In this document: one piece after another, positions 25,648-33,174 of the stretch
Layout of the letters: each line of letters opens with the position of its first letter
Numbering within the stretch: position 1 is the first letter of the stretch
DNA from: Shinella fusca
Lineage (GTDB): Bacteria; Pseudomonadota; Alphaproteobacteria; Rhizobiales; Rhizobiaceae
Length of the DNA: 64,000 nucleotides
Direction of reading: 5' to 3'
NCBI RefSeq assembly: GCF_014203155.1
Contig: NZ_JACHIK010000004.1
Coordinates: 1 to 64,000, forward strand
Position numbers and translations under genes: made by a program
Notes under the pieces: generated by a model
What the model was told of the DNA's origin: nothing
Database searches by the model: none
Seen by the model: the letters and a program-made list of their open reading frames with translations, nothing else

Positions 25648-26424
25648 ATGTTGAAGTTCCTCGCCACGGCGGCGCTTGCCGCCCTCATCAGCGTTCCGGC
25701 ACTCGCCGAAGACATCAAGGTCGGCGTGACGCCCGGCGAACACGCCGAGATCATGGAGAAGGTCAAGGACATCGCCGCCAAGAAGGGCCTCAATATCGAG
25801 ATCCTGGAATTCTCCGACTACGTCGTGCCGAACCAGGCGCTGGCCGACGGCGACCTCAACGCCAATTCCTTCCAGCACCAGCCCTATCTCGACAACCAGA
25901 TCGCCGACCGCGGCTTCGATCTCGTTGCCGTCGGCAAGACGATCACCACGCCGATGGGTGTCTATTCCAAGAAGGTGAAGAGCCTCAGTGAGCTTGCCGA
26001 CGGCGCGACCGTCGCCATCCCGAACGACCCGACGAACGGCGGCCGCGCCCTCCTCGTCCTCGCCAAGGAAGGCCTCATCAAGGTCAACCCGGATGCCGGC
26101 CTGAAGGCAGGCCCGGCCGACATCATCGAGAACCCGAAGAACATCCAGATCTCCGAGCTCGACGCCGCCCAGCTTCCCCGCTCGCTGGACGACGTGGACG
26201 CCGCCGTCATCAACACGAACTACGCGCTGGAAGCCGGCCTCAACCCGACGAAGGATTCCATCGCCATCGAAGGCAGTGAGTCGCCCTATGCCAACGTGAT
26301 CGTCGTGCGCAGCGCCGACAAGGACGCTCCGTGGGTGAAGACGCTTGTCGAAGCCTATCACGACGACAGCATCAAGGCCTTCATCACCGACCATTACAAG
26401 GGCGCGATCATCGCTTCATGGTAA
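25648..26424 (+). CDS. metQ: MetQ, methionine-binding protein
   Basis: 258 residues of the NlpA/MetQ family. Signal peptide MLKFLATAALAALISVPALA, cut after ALA; there is no lipobox cysteine, so it should be a free periplasmic protein, unlike E. coli MetQ. Family hallmarks: VGVTPGEHAEIME, NANSFQHQPYLD, PNDPTNGGRALLVL and AAVINTNYALEAGL. AAGGAGA seven bases before the ATG. Last gene of metNIQ, followed by a strong terminator. Confidence 0.95.
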   Translation: MLKFLATAALAALISVPALAEDIKVGVTPGEHAEIMEKVKDIAAKKGLNIEILEFSDYVVPNQALADGDLNANSFQHQPYLDNQIADRGFDLVAVGKTITTPMGVYSKKVKSLSELADGATVAIPNDPTNGGRALLVLAKEGLIKVNPDAGLKAGPADIIENPKNIQISELDAAQLPRSLDDVDAAVINTNYALEAGLNPTKDSIAIEGSESPYANVIVVRSADKDAPWVKTLVEAYHDDSIKAFITDHYKGAIIASW

Positions 26425-26449
26425 CAGTCGGGCTCATCGCCCAAAAAAG

Positions 26450-26477
26450 CAACGCCCTGCCGAACGGCAGGGCGTTG
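26450..26477. terminator. Bidirectional intrinsic terminator
   Basis: Perfect 12-bp stem: CAACGCCCTGCC (26450-26461), loop GAAC, GGCAGGGCGTTG (26466-26477). An A6 run at 26443-26448 becomes a U-tract for leftward transcripts (end of the dehydrogenase at 26493); rightward the stem is followed by TCGTTT, a weaker tract, ending metNIQ. Confidence 0.9.
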
Positions 26478-26492
26478 TCGTTTCAGGACCGG

Positions 26493-27557
26493 TCAGCCGG
26501 CCGCCGGCTGCGGCGCGGGCATGGCGACGCCGAGCCGTTCGGCATCGCGGCGGAGCTTTTCCCACGCGGCTTCGCCGACCGGCACGCCCTTCTCCAGCGC
26601 CGCCCGGCGCTTCTTCGCCGCACTGTCGCCGGGCACGCGCACGGCCCCCTTGTTCCAGGGCGCCGGCGGGTTGCTGCGGCAGGCCTCGGCCGTGAAGTCC
26701 GCCTCGGCGGTAAAGGCATCGAGCCCGGCGAAGAAGGCGGGGTCCATGACCTGGAGATAGGCGCTCTGGGCGAAGGTGCCGGCGGGCGTGTTCGCCCTGC
26801 CCTTGCCGGAAAGGCCCTGCCCCATGATGTCCACCATGAGGGCGAGGCCAAAGCCCTTGTGCCCCTTGTCGACGCCGCCGAGCGGCATCATCGTGCCGCC
26901 GCGCTCGGTGATCTCGCGCGGCTCGTCGGTCGGCTCGCCAGCGGCGGTGAGGCCCCAGTCGCCCGGGAACTTCTCGCCGCGCTTGGCGAGCGTCTGCGTC
27001 ATCGTCGTCGTGGTGATCGAGCACGAGACGTCGATGAGGATCGGATCGCCCGAGGTGGGATAGCCCGCCGCCGTCGGGTTGGGCGTCAGGAGCGGCTTCG
27101 TGCCGCCGTAGGGCGCGACGCGCGCGGCCCCGGGATTGGAGACGGAAAGCTGGACGATGTAGCCGCGCTCCGTGACACGGCGCATGAAGGCCGAAAGGGC
27201 GCAGGTATGGTGGCAGTTGCGGATGGCCGCCGCGACGATGCCGTGATCGGCGATCCGCTGGCAGGCCTGGTCGAGCGCTTTGGTCAGCAGCCAGGCCCCC
27301 GGCAGGAGATTGCCGTCCCACACGAAGGTCGCGCCCCGATCGGCCACCACGTCGTAGCTGCCGGCCTTTGCCATCGAGCCTTCCTCGATCGCTTCGAGAT
27401 ACCAGTGCAGGAGGCCGACGCCGTGGGTCTCATGACCGATCATGTCGCCCTCGACGAGGATTTCGGCGGTCGCCGCGGCCTTGTCGGCCTCCATGCCGAC
27501 GCGGGCGAGCATGTGTTCGACGAAACCCGTCAGGGCGCGCTGGTCGATAAGGGGCAT
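26493..27557 (-). CDS. Malate/L-lactate dehydrogenase-family (Ldh_2) NAD(P)-dependent oxidoreductase
   Basis: 354 residues of the family that includes 2,3-diketo-L-gulonate reductase, ureidoglycolate dehydrogenase and sulfolactate dehydrogenase, not classical LDH. Seen: HETHGVGLLHWYL (N-terminal substrate motif with His), the AIRNCHHTCALSAFMRR box with the catalytic His, and GGVDKGHKGFGLALMVDIMG. It oxidises a 2-hydroxy acid or the reverse. It lies 62 bp downstream of the binding-protein gene on the same strand and ends at a strong terminator. A step on a sugar-acid product is likely; which one is unknown. Confidence 0.88.
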   Translation of the reverse strand: MPLIDQRALTGFVEHMLARVGMEADKAAATAEILVEGDMIGHETHGVGLLHWYLEAIEEGSMAKAGSYDVVADRGATFVWDGNLLPGAWLLTKALDQACQRIADHGIVAAAIRNCHHTCALSAFMRRVTERGYIVQLSVSNPGAARVAPYGGTKPLLTPNPTAAGYPTSGDPILIDVSCSITTTTMTQTLAKRGEKFPGDWGLTAAGEPTDEPREITERGGTMMPLGGVDKGHKGFGLALMVDIMGQGLSGKGRANTPAGTFAQSAYLQVMDPAFFAGLDAFTAEADFTAEACRSNPPAPWNKGAVRVPGDSAAKKRRAALEKGVPVGEAAWEKLRRDAERLGVAMPAPQPAAG

Positions 27558-27619
27558 GGAAGATCCGTTCTTTCTCTGTCGAAGCGCGGGCCGGCCTCAG
27601 CCGGCCCGCGGATGGCTTT

Positions 27620-29140
27620 CTACTTGAACTTGATCTGGGCAAGCTGGAGTTCGGAGTTTGCCGCAATCGTCGGCTTGAAGTCCAGACGCGGCGAGACGCG
27701 GGTGAAGCCGACCATGTGGAACATCGGGATATCGGCGATGATCTCCTCGTTCACCTTGGCGAACAGCTCCTTCCACAGCTTGGTGCGCTCGTCGCCCGTC
27801 GCCGTCGTCGCCTTCTCGATGAGGGCGTCGACCGCCGGGTCGCGTACCATCGAATGGGCCCCTTCCGAGGCATATTTCACGAAGGCGGTGAAGACCGGGT
27901 CGCCGGTGGCGTTGTCATGCTGCGACTGGGTCAGCGTCGGGCCGGAATCGGCGACATAGGGCGCGACGAAGTAGTTGTTCCACACCGACACGTCGTACAT
28001 GTCGAGCTTCACGTTGAGGCCGATGTCGTGGAGCATCGCCATGATGGCTTCCATCGCCTCGGTGGCGTTCGGATACTGCCCGTTGCGGCCGATGATGCGG
28101 ATCTGCGTGTCGACCGGCACGCCGTCGGCCTTGGCTTCCTCCACCAGCTTCCTGGCCTTGTCCGGATCGTAGGGCCAGACCGGAATATCGGCGTTGTAGC
28201 CGATGGTGGTCGGCACGACGAGCTGGGTCGCGACCTTCGCCTGTTCGGGGAAGAGCGTGCCGATCATGGCCTGCCGGTCGATCGCAAGGTTCATCGCCTC
28301 GCGGATGCGCCGGTCGTTGGTCGGTGCGATGCGCGTATCGATGCGCAGCGACGTCGTTTCCGAGTTGGGATAGGCGAAGTCCGTTTCCTTGTTCGTCGCA
28401 TCCTGGAGCGCGATCGAGGGCACGATATCGGCTTCGCCCGCCCCGACCATGGCAGCGGCGACGGCACTGTCGGACCGGAAGAGATAGGTCGCCTTCTCGA
28501 CCGCCGGCTGGTCGCCCCAATAGTCCGGATTGCGTTTGAGGGTGATCGACTGGCCGACTTCCCAGTTGTCGAACGTATAAGGGCCCGTGCCGACCGGTTT
28601 GCGCGTGAATTCGTAGGCCGGCGTCGCATCGGCCGATTCCACCGGCATGACGGTCATCAGCAGCGGAAGGATCGGCTGGGCGGGGTTGGTCGTGATGCGG
28701 ATCGTGTGCGGATCGGGGCTTTCGAAGCTGAACTCGGTGCCGCCGAAATACTTGCCCCCGACCTCGCAACTGAACTTGGCGTTCTTGTTGCGCTCGATGG
28801 TGAACTGCACGTCCTTGGCGGTGAATTCCTTGCCGTCGTGCCACTTGACGCCCGGCCGCAGCTTGAACTCCCAGGTGTCGGCGTCGACCTGCGACCATTC
28901 GGTGGCAAGGCGCGGCTTGAGGCCGCCGTTCACATAGTCGAACTCGACGAGCATCTCGTTGACGTTCTCGGAGATGACGCGGCCGACATCCTGGCGTGCG
29001 GCCATGCAGGGCTCGACGACGTCGACGGTTTCGGCAAGCACGATCGTCACGTCCTTGCTCTTGTCCTGTGCCATTGCGGGGACGGCGCAGAACGCCAGTG
29101 CGGTGGTTGAAAGGCAGAAAGCTGCCATGCGGAGTTTCAT
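27620..29140 (-). CDS. ABC transporter binding protein, family 5 (peptide/opine/sugar-acid type)
   Basis: 506 residues. Sec signal peptide (MKLRMAAFCLSTTALAFCAVPAMA). SBP family 5 features: RLATEWSQVDADTWEFKLRPGVKWHDGKEFTAKDV, then PYTFDNWEVGQSITLKRNPDYWG, and RRIREAMNLAIDRQAMI. Its partner permeases (38348-40192) and double ATPase (36721) are 7-11 kb away but otherwise have no binding protein, so this one probably serves them. The neighbourhood suggests an aldarate or a derivative as ligand rather than a peptide; that is inference. RBS GGAGG before the ATG. Confidence 0.88.
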   Translation of the reverse strand: MKLRMAAFCLSTTALAFCAVPAMAQDKSKDVTIVLAETVDVVEPCMAARQDVGRVISENVNEMLVEFDYVNGGLKPRLATEWSQVDADTWEFKLRPGVKWHDGKEFTAKDVQFTIERNKNAKFSCEVGGKYFGGTEFSFESPDPHTIRITTNPAQPILPLLMTVMPVESADATPAYEFTRKPVGTGPYTFDNWEVGQSITLKRNPDYWGDQPAVEKATYLFRSDSAVAAAMVGAGEADIVPSIALQDATNKETDFAYPNSETTSLRIDTRIAPTNDRRIREAMNLAIDRQAMIGTLFPEQAKVATQLVVPTTIGYNADIPVWPYDPDKARKLVEEAKADGVPVDTQIRIIGRNGQYPNATEAMEAIMAMLHDIGLNVKLDMYDVSVWNNYFVAPYVADSGPTLTQSQHDNATGDPVFTAFVKYASEGAHSMVRDPAVDALIEKATTATGDERTKLWKELFAKVNEEIIADIPMFHMVGFTRVSPRLDFKPTIAANSELQLAQIKFK

Positions 29141-29209
29141 TTCGGTCTCCTCCCTGCGTCCCGCGGGACGCCTCTTTCAATGATGAAAATCAGACCTTGA
29201 GGCCGTGGT

Positions 29210-29250
29210 GATGATCCGAACGGCAATTCCCCTCCGAATTGCGGATCATC
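29210..29250. promoter_or_regulatory. Nested inverted repeat upstream of the binding-protein gene
   Basis: Outer arms GATGATCCG (29210-29218) and CGGATCATC (29242-29250); inner arms CAATTC (29224-29229) and GAATTG (29236-29241). All arms are perfect. It lies 70-110 bp upstream of the binding-protein start, next to the CATACTAATATTTCA site. Either a regulator site or a transcript hairpin. Confidence 0.5.
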
Positions 29251-29261
29251 TTATGCACATG

Positions 29262-29276
29262 CATACTAATATTTCA
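29262..29276 (+). promoter_or_regulatory. Island regulon site A
   Basis: CATACTAATATTTCA, identical in all 15 bases to 34955-34969. It lies in the 150-bp gap before the binding-protein gene. The block CGGATCATCTTATGCAC at 29242-29258 just beside it matches 15 of 17 bases at 41324-41340. Probable binding site of the FCD-type GntR at 35054. Confidence 0.6.
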
Positions 29277-29290
29277 ATTTACCTCCTATT

Positions 29291-30199
29291 TCAAGCGTGG
29301 ATGAGTCGGTTGGCTTTCAGAAAGCGCTCCAGAACCGCCTGCTGCTCGGCCGTCAGCGGCCAGGAAGCCGGCGGGCGCGTGGGACCGCAGTCGGTGCCCA
29401 TGGCGGCAAGGGCCGCCTTGACGCCGGTGACATTGGTGCCGTTGAGCTCCATCGCCCGCACCGCCTCGAAGGGCGCCATGTCGGCGATGAGCACGCGGGC
29501 GCCGGCATAGTCGCCGCCGTCGAGCGCGGCGAGGATGGCGAGCGAGCGCTCCGGCCAGACATTGATAAGGCCGGAGGTGAAGCCCCGCGCGCCGACGGCG
29601 TAGAGCGCGGGCGCCCACACTTCGGCAAGGCCGCCGACCCAGAGGATGGCCGGATCGCAGGCGGCGATGGCCTCGGCAAGCTTCATCGGGTTGGGCGTCG
29701 CCCATTTGACCCCGACGACGCCGGGCACGGCGCAGAGCGCGGCGATGGCGGCCGTCCCGATGGCGTCGTTGCGGAGATAAAGCATGATCGGCAGGCCGTC
29801 CGCCGCCTCCGCCACCCGCCGCACATAGTCGGTAACGCCGCGCGGCGAGGCGAAGGGATCGGGCGGCTGGTGGATCATCAGGCCCGCCGCACCCTCCCGC
29901 CGCGCCGCGGCGGCAAGGCGGCAGGCCTCCTTCACCGAGCGCCCGACACCGGCAAGCACCGGCGCCCGGCCATCGACCAGCGCGCAGACCTCGCCGATCA
30001 TCGCCTCGGCCTCGTCGACCGCCAGTGCGTAGAACTCGCCGGTATTGCCGTTGACCACCGGCACATGCAGGCCGGCGGTAAGCGCCCGGTCGAGGATCGG
30101 CCGCAGGCGCGCCGGCGCGATGCGGTCGTCCGCATCGAACGGCGTCACCAGGATGCCGGAGATGCCCGCAAGCGCCTCTCTCAACGGAGCCGGCGTCAT
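29291..30199 (-). CDS. DapA-type class I lyase/aldolase (second copy)
   Basis: 302 residues of the dihydrodipicolinate synthase/N-acetylneuraminate lyase superfamily. Substrate loop NGNTGEFYAL (50-59), catalytic Tyr141 (IMLYLRN) and Schiff-base Lys165 (VVGVKWATPN) are in place. It should cleave or dehydrate a 2-oxo acid, for example a 2-keto-3-deoxy sugar acid. It overlaps kdgD by 4 bp. It is clearly different from KdgD (only modest resemblance by eye), so the pair probably treats two substrates. Confidence 0.88.
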   Translation of the reverse strand: MTPAPLREALAGISGILVTPFDADDRIAPARLRPILDRALTAGLHVPVVNGNTGEFYALAVDEAEAMIGEVCALVDGRAPVLAGVGRSVKEACRLAAAARREGAAGLMIHQPPDPFASPRGVTDYVRRVAEAADGLPIMLYLRNDAIGTAAIAALCAVPGVVGVKWATPNPMKLAEAIAACDPAILWVGGLAEVWAPALYAVGARGFTSGLINVWPERSLAILAALDGGDYAGARVLIADMAPFEAVRAMELNGTNVTGVKAALAAMGTDCGPTRPPASWPLTAEQQAVLERFLKANRLIHA

Positions 30200-31101
30200 T
30201 TGGCGGACTCGATGAGCTGCCGCATCATGTCGACCTCCTCCTCGGTGAGGTCGGTGAGCGGGGCGCGGACCGGACCGGCCGTAAAGCCGCGCAGGCGAAC
30301 GCCGGCCTTGACGGCAGAGACGGCATAGCCGGTCTTGCGGTCGCGGATACGGGCGAAGGGATAGTAGAAATCGCGCAGCATCTGCTCGCAGGTCGCATCG
30401 TCGCCGGCAAGGAAGGCGCCGTGGAACTTCAGCGCCGTCTCCGGCACGAAGTTGAACACCGCCGAGGAATAGGTCGGCATGCCCGCGCCGCGATAGGCCT
30501 GGGCGAAGAGCTCGTGCGTCGGCATGCCGCCGATATAGGAGAGGCGGTCGCCGAGCATCACCGTCACGCGGCGCACGGTGTCGATGTCGCCCGTGCCGTC
30601 CTTGAAGCCGATGAGGTTCGGGCATTCGTCGGCGAGTTTCGCGAGCTGGTCGGCCGAAACGCGGGCCTGGCCGCGATTATAGACGATGACGGCCATGCTG
30701 GTCGCCTTGCAGACGGCGCGGATGCGCGCGGCGATGCCCTCCGGCGGGGCTTCGGTGAGGTAATGTGGCAGGAGCAGGATGCCGTCGCCGCCGGCCGCCT
30801 CGATCTCGCGCGCCATGTCGCAGGCGATGCGCGTGCCGTAGCCGCAGCCGGCGATGACCGGCGCGTCCTTCGAGACGGCGCGCGCCGTCCGGACGACCTC
30901 GACCACCTCGCCCGGCGTCAGCGAGAAGAGCTCGCCCGTGCCGCCGGCGACGATGAGGCCGGCGACGGGATAGGAGGAGAGCCATTCGAGATGCGCCGCG
31001 AACGGCTTGGGCGAAAAGCGGTCCTCGGCATCGAACGGCGTGACGGGGAAGGACAGGAGGCCGTTGCGGATGATCTCGCGCAGGTCGGTGGGGGCGATCA
31101 T
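30196..31101 (-). CDS. kdgD: 5-dehydro-4-deoxyglucarate dehydratase
   Basis: 301 residues, DapA superfamily. KdgD turns 5-dehydro-4-deoxy-D-glucarate into 2,5-dioxopentanoate with loss of CO2 and water. The family's N-terminus LRNGLLSFPVTPFD-like (IIRNGLLSFPVTPFDAEDRF), the GGTGELFSLTP loop, Tyr141 (VIVYNRG) and Lys167 (LIGFKDGTGD) are present, and length is typical. It lies in the same direction as the talarate/galactarate dehydratase that makes its substrate. Confidence 0.9.
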   Translation of the reverse strand: MIAPTDLREIIRNGLLSFPVTPFDAEDRFSPKPFAAHLEWLSSYPVAGLIVAGGTGELFSLTPGEVVEVVRTARAVSKDAPVIAGCGYGTRIACDMAREIEAAGGDGILLLPHYLTEAPPEGIAARIRAVCKATSMAVIVYNRGQARVSADQLAKLADECPNLIGFKDGTGDIDTVRRVTVMLGDRLSYIGGMPTHELFAQAYRGAGMPTYSSAVFNFVPETALKFHGAFLAGDDATCEQMLRDFYYPFARIRDRKTGYAVSAVKAGVRLRGFTAGPVRAPLTDLTEEEVDMMRQLIESAK

Positions 31102-31168
31102 GATGTTCTCCTCATTCGGTTGCGCCGGCCTTCGGACGGAAGAGCGACGGGAAAATTCCTAAGCTGGA

Positions 31169-31189
31169 GGACCCGCGGCACGCGGGTCC
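31169..31189. repeat. Hairpin in the kdgD / rraA-type gap
   Basis: GGACCCGCG-GCA-CGCGGGTCC, perfect 9-bp arms, in the 148-bp gap between two same-strand genes. Possibly a remnant of an intergenic palindromic element or an mRNA 3' stabiliser. Confidence 0.5.
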
Positions 31190-31249
31190 CCATGGCCGGA
31201 ACGCGCGGCTCCGGACCCAGACTGTCTTTCTTTCGGCTGTGCGCCCGGC

Positions 31250-31960
31250 CTAGCGGCCGTTCGCGGCCCGCCATTCAGCAAACAGCGTAAGATTGCTTTC
31301 GTCCGTCGCCGGATAGAGGCCTACGATGGTGTGGCCCGCCTTCACCCGCTCGACGACGAAATCCTCGTAAGCGGTCATCTCGACGGCCTCGTCGGCGATC
31401 TCGTCGGCGATCTCCTGCGGGATGATGATGACGCTGTCGTCGTCGCCCACCACCACGTCGCCGGGAAACACCGCGACGTCGCCGCAGCCGATCGGCACGT
31501 TGATGTCGATGGCCTCGTGCAGCGTCAGGTTCGTCGGGCTGGACGGGCGGTTGTGATAGGCGGGGATGTCGAGTTCGGCGATGGTCATGGAATCGCGGAA
31601 GCCGCCGTCGGTCACCACCCCTGCCCCGCCGCGCACCATGAGCCGCGTGATGAGGATATCGCCGGCCGAGGCCGCGCGCGGGTCCTTGCGGCTGTCCATG
31701 ACGAGCACGGCGCCCTCGGGGCACGTCTCGATGGCCACGCGCTGCGGGTGCTTCGGATCACGGAAGACCGACATGGGATTGCGGTCCTCCCGTGCCGGCA
31801 TGTAGCGCAGCGTGAAGGCAGGCCCGACCATGTTGCGGCCCTTCGGCCGCACGGGGCGCACGTCCTGGATCGTCTGGTTCTTGAGGCCGCGCTTGTAGAG
31901 CGCCGAGCACAGGGTCGCGACGGAGACGCCCATCAGCTTTTCGCGGGTTTCGGGTTTCAT
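31250..31960 (-). CDS. RraA-like / HMG-CHA aldolase-fold protein
   Basis: 236 residues. The RraA fold appears in RNase E inhibitors but also in divalent-metal aldolases and in sugar-acid clusters. Signature stretch: GAVLVMDSRKDPRAASAGDILITRLMVRGGAGVVTDGGFRD, with the R and D of the T-D-G-G-x-R-D metal/oxaloacetate-type site, then GDVVVGDDDSVIIIP. Given its place 12 bp after the talarate/galactarate dehydratase it is more likely an aldolase or decarboxylase for a sugar-acid intermediate than an RNase regulator. Exact reaction unknown. Confidence 0.85.
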   Translation of the reverse strand: MKPETREKLMGVSVATLCSALYKRGLKNQTIQDVRPVRPKGRNMVGPAFTLRYMPAREDRNPMSVFRDPKHPQRVAIETCPEGAVLVMDSRKDPRAASAGDILITRLMVRGGAGVVTDGGFRDSMTIAELDIPAYHNRPSSPTNLTLHEAIDINVPIGCGDVAVFPGDVVVGDDDSVIIIPQEIADEIADEAVEMTAYEDFVVERVKAGHTIVGLYPATDESNLTLFAEWRAANGR

Positions 31961-31972
31961 GGTTCCTCCTCC

Positions 31973-33163
31973 TCAATGGCCGAAGCTGCGGGTTTCGACG
32001 GTCCAGTCGCGCGCCTTGCCCGTCAGGGAGCAGCCGAGGCCGGGGCGCGGCGGCACGACCATGCGGCCGTCCCTGATCTCGAGCGCCTCGTTGAAGAGCG
32101 GCGCCAGCCAGTCGAAATGCTCCACCCAGGGCTCGTGCGCATAGGCGGCGGCGAGGTGCAGGTGGATTTCCATGGCGAAATGCGGGGCAAGGCGCATGCG
32201 CCTGGCCTCGGCCTGCGTGCAGATGCGCAGGAACGGCGTGATGCCGCCGACGCGCGGCGCGTCGGGCTGGATGAAATCCACCGCATCGGCCTTGATGAGC
32301 GCCATGTGCTCGTCGGCGCTGGCAAGCATCTCGCCGGTCGCGATGGGCGTTGCAAGCTCGCGGGCGAGCGCGGCGTGGCCTTCGGCATCGTAGGCGTCGA
32401 GCGGCTCTTCGATCCATTCGAGGTTCAGCGGCTCGACCAGCCGGCCGAAGCGCAGCGCCGTCGTGCGGTCCCATTGCTGGTTGGCGTCGACCATCAGCGG
32501 CGCGCGGCCGGCAAGATGGCTGGTGACCGCATCGAGACGCCTCAGGTCCTCCATGGGGTCCGGCTGGCCGACCTTGATCTTGATGCCGCCGATGCCGGCC
32601 GCGAGCGAAAGGTCGATGGCGGCGCAGATCTCCTCCACGCTGGACGACAGGAAGCCGCCCGAGGTGTTGTAGCAGGCGACGCTGTCGCGATGCGCGCCGA
32701 GCAGCTTGGCGAGCGGCAGGCCGGCACGCTTGGCCTTCAGGTCCCAGAGCGCGATGTCCATGGCGGCGATGGCCTGCGTGGCGATGCCGGAGCGGCCAAC
32801 CGAGGCGCCCGCCCAGCAGAGCTTGTCCCAGAGCCGGGCGGTGTCGTTCGGGTCCTCGCCGATGAGGTTTTCCGCGATCTCGCAGGCATGGGCGTAGAGG
32901 CCCGGCCCGCCGGCGCGCTTGGAATAGCTGAAGCCGAGGCCCTCATGGCCGGCTTCCGAGACGATCTCGCAGAAGAGGAAGGCCACCTCGGTAAGCGGCT
33001 TCTGCCGGCCCGTCAGCACCTTGGCGTCGCTGATCGGCCGGGCGAGCGGCAGGTAGGCGAGCGAGAGCTTGACGGAGCGGATGGCGTCCAGCTTGGCAGG
33101 CCCTGCCGCAAAGCCGGCCTTCGGCGGCTGGGCGGGGATGACGCGGACATCGGGATTAAACAT
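31973..33163 (-). CDS. L-talarate/galactarate dehydratase (enolase superfamily)
   Basis: 396 residues of the mandelate racemase subgroup. It closely resembles Salmonella L-talarate/galactarate dehydratase from memory: SDAKVLTGRQKPLTEV, FSYSKRAGG, WAGASVGRSG and RDSVACYNTSGGF. Catalytic residues fall at the same numbers: K195 and K197 (GIKIKVGQ), metal ligands D226, E252, E278, and H328 (LAPHFAMEIHLHL). It dehydrates galactarate or L-talarate to 5-dehydro-4-deoxyglucarate, the KdgD substrate, and can epimerise them. This sets the island's main role as aldarate catabolism. Confidence 0.92.
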   Translation of the reverse strand: MFNPDVRVIPAQPPKAGFAAGPAKLDAIRSVKLSLAYLPLARPISDAKVLTGRQKPLTEVAFLFCEIVSEAGHEGLGFSYSKRAGGPGLYAHACEIAENLIGEDPNDTARLWDKLCWAGASVGRSGIATQAIAAMDIALWDLKAKRAGLPLAKLLGAHRDSVACYNTSGGFLSSSVEEICAAIDLSLAAGIGGIKIKVGQPDPMEDLRRLDAVTSHLAGRAPLMVDANQQWDRTTALRFGRLVEPLNLEWIEEPLDAYDAEGHAALARELATPIATGEMLASADEHMALIKADAVDFIQPDAPRVGGITPFLRICTQAEARRMRLAPHFAMEIHLHLAAAYAHEPWVEHFDWLAPLFNEALEIRDGRMVVPPRPGLGCSLTGKARDWTVETRSFGH

Positions 33164-33174
33164 GGCCCTCTTCC

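Noticed and set aside
31250-31960. Annotating this gene as the RNase E inhibitor RraA
   Set aside because: Fold matches, but the sugar-acid operon context and the conserved metal-site residues suit an aldolase-like role better.
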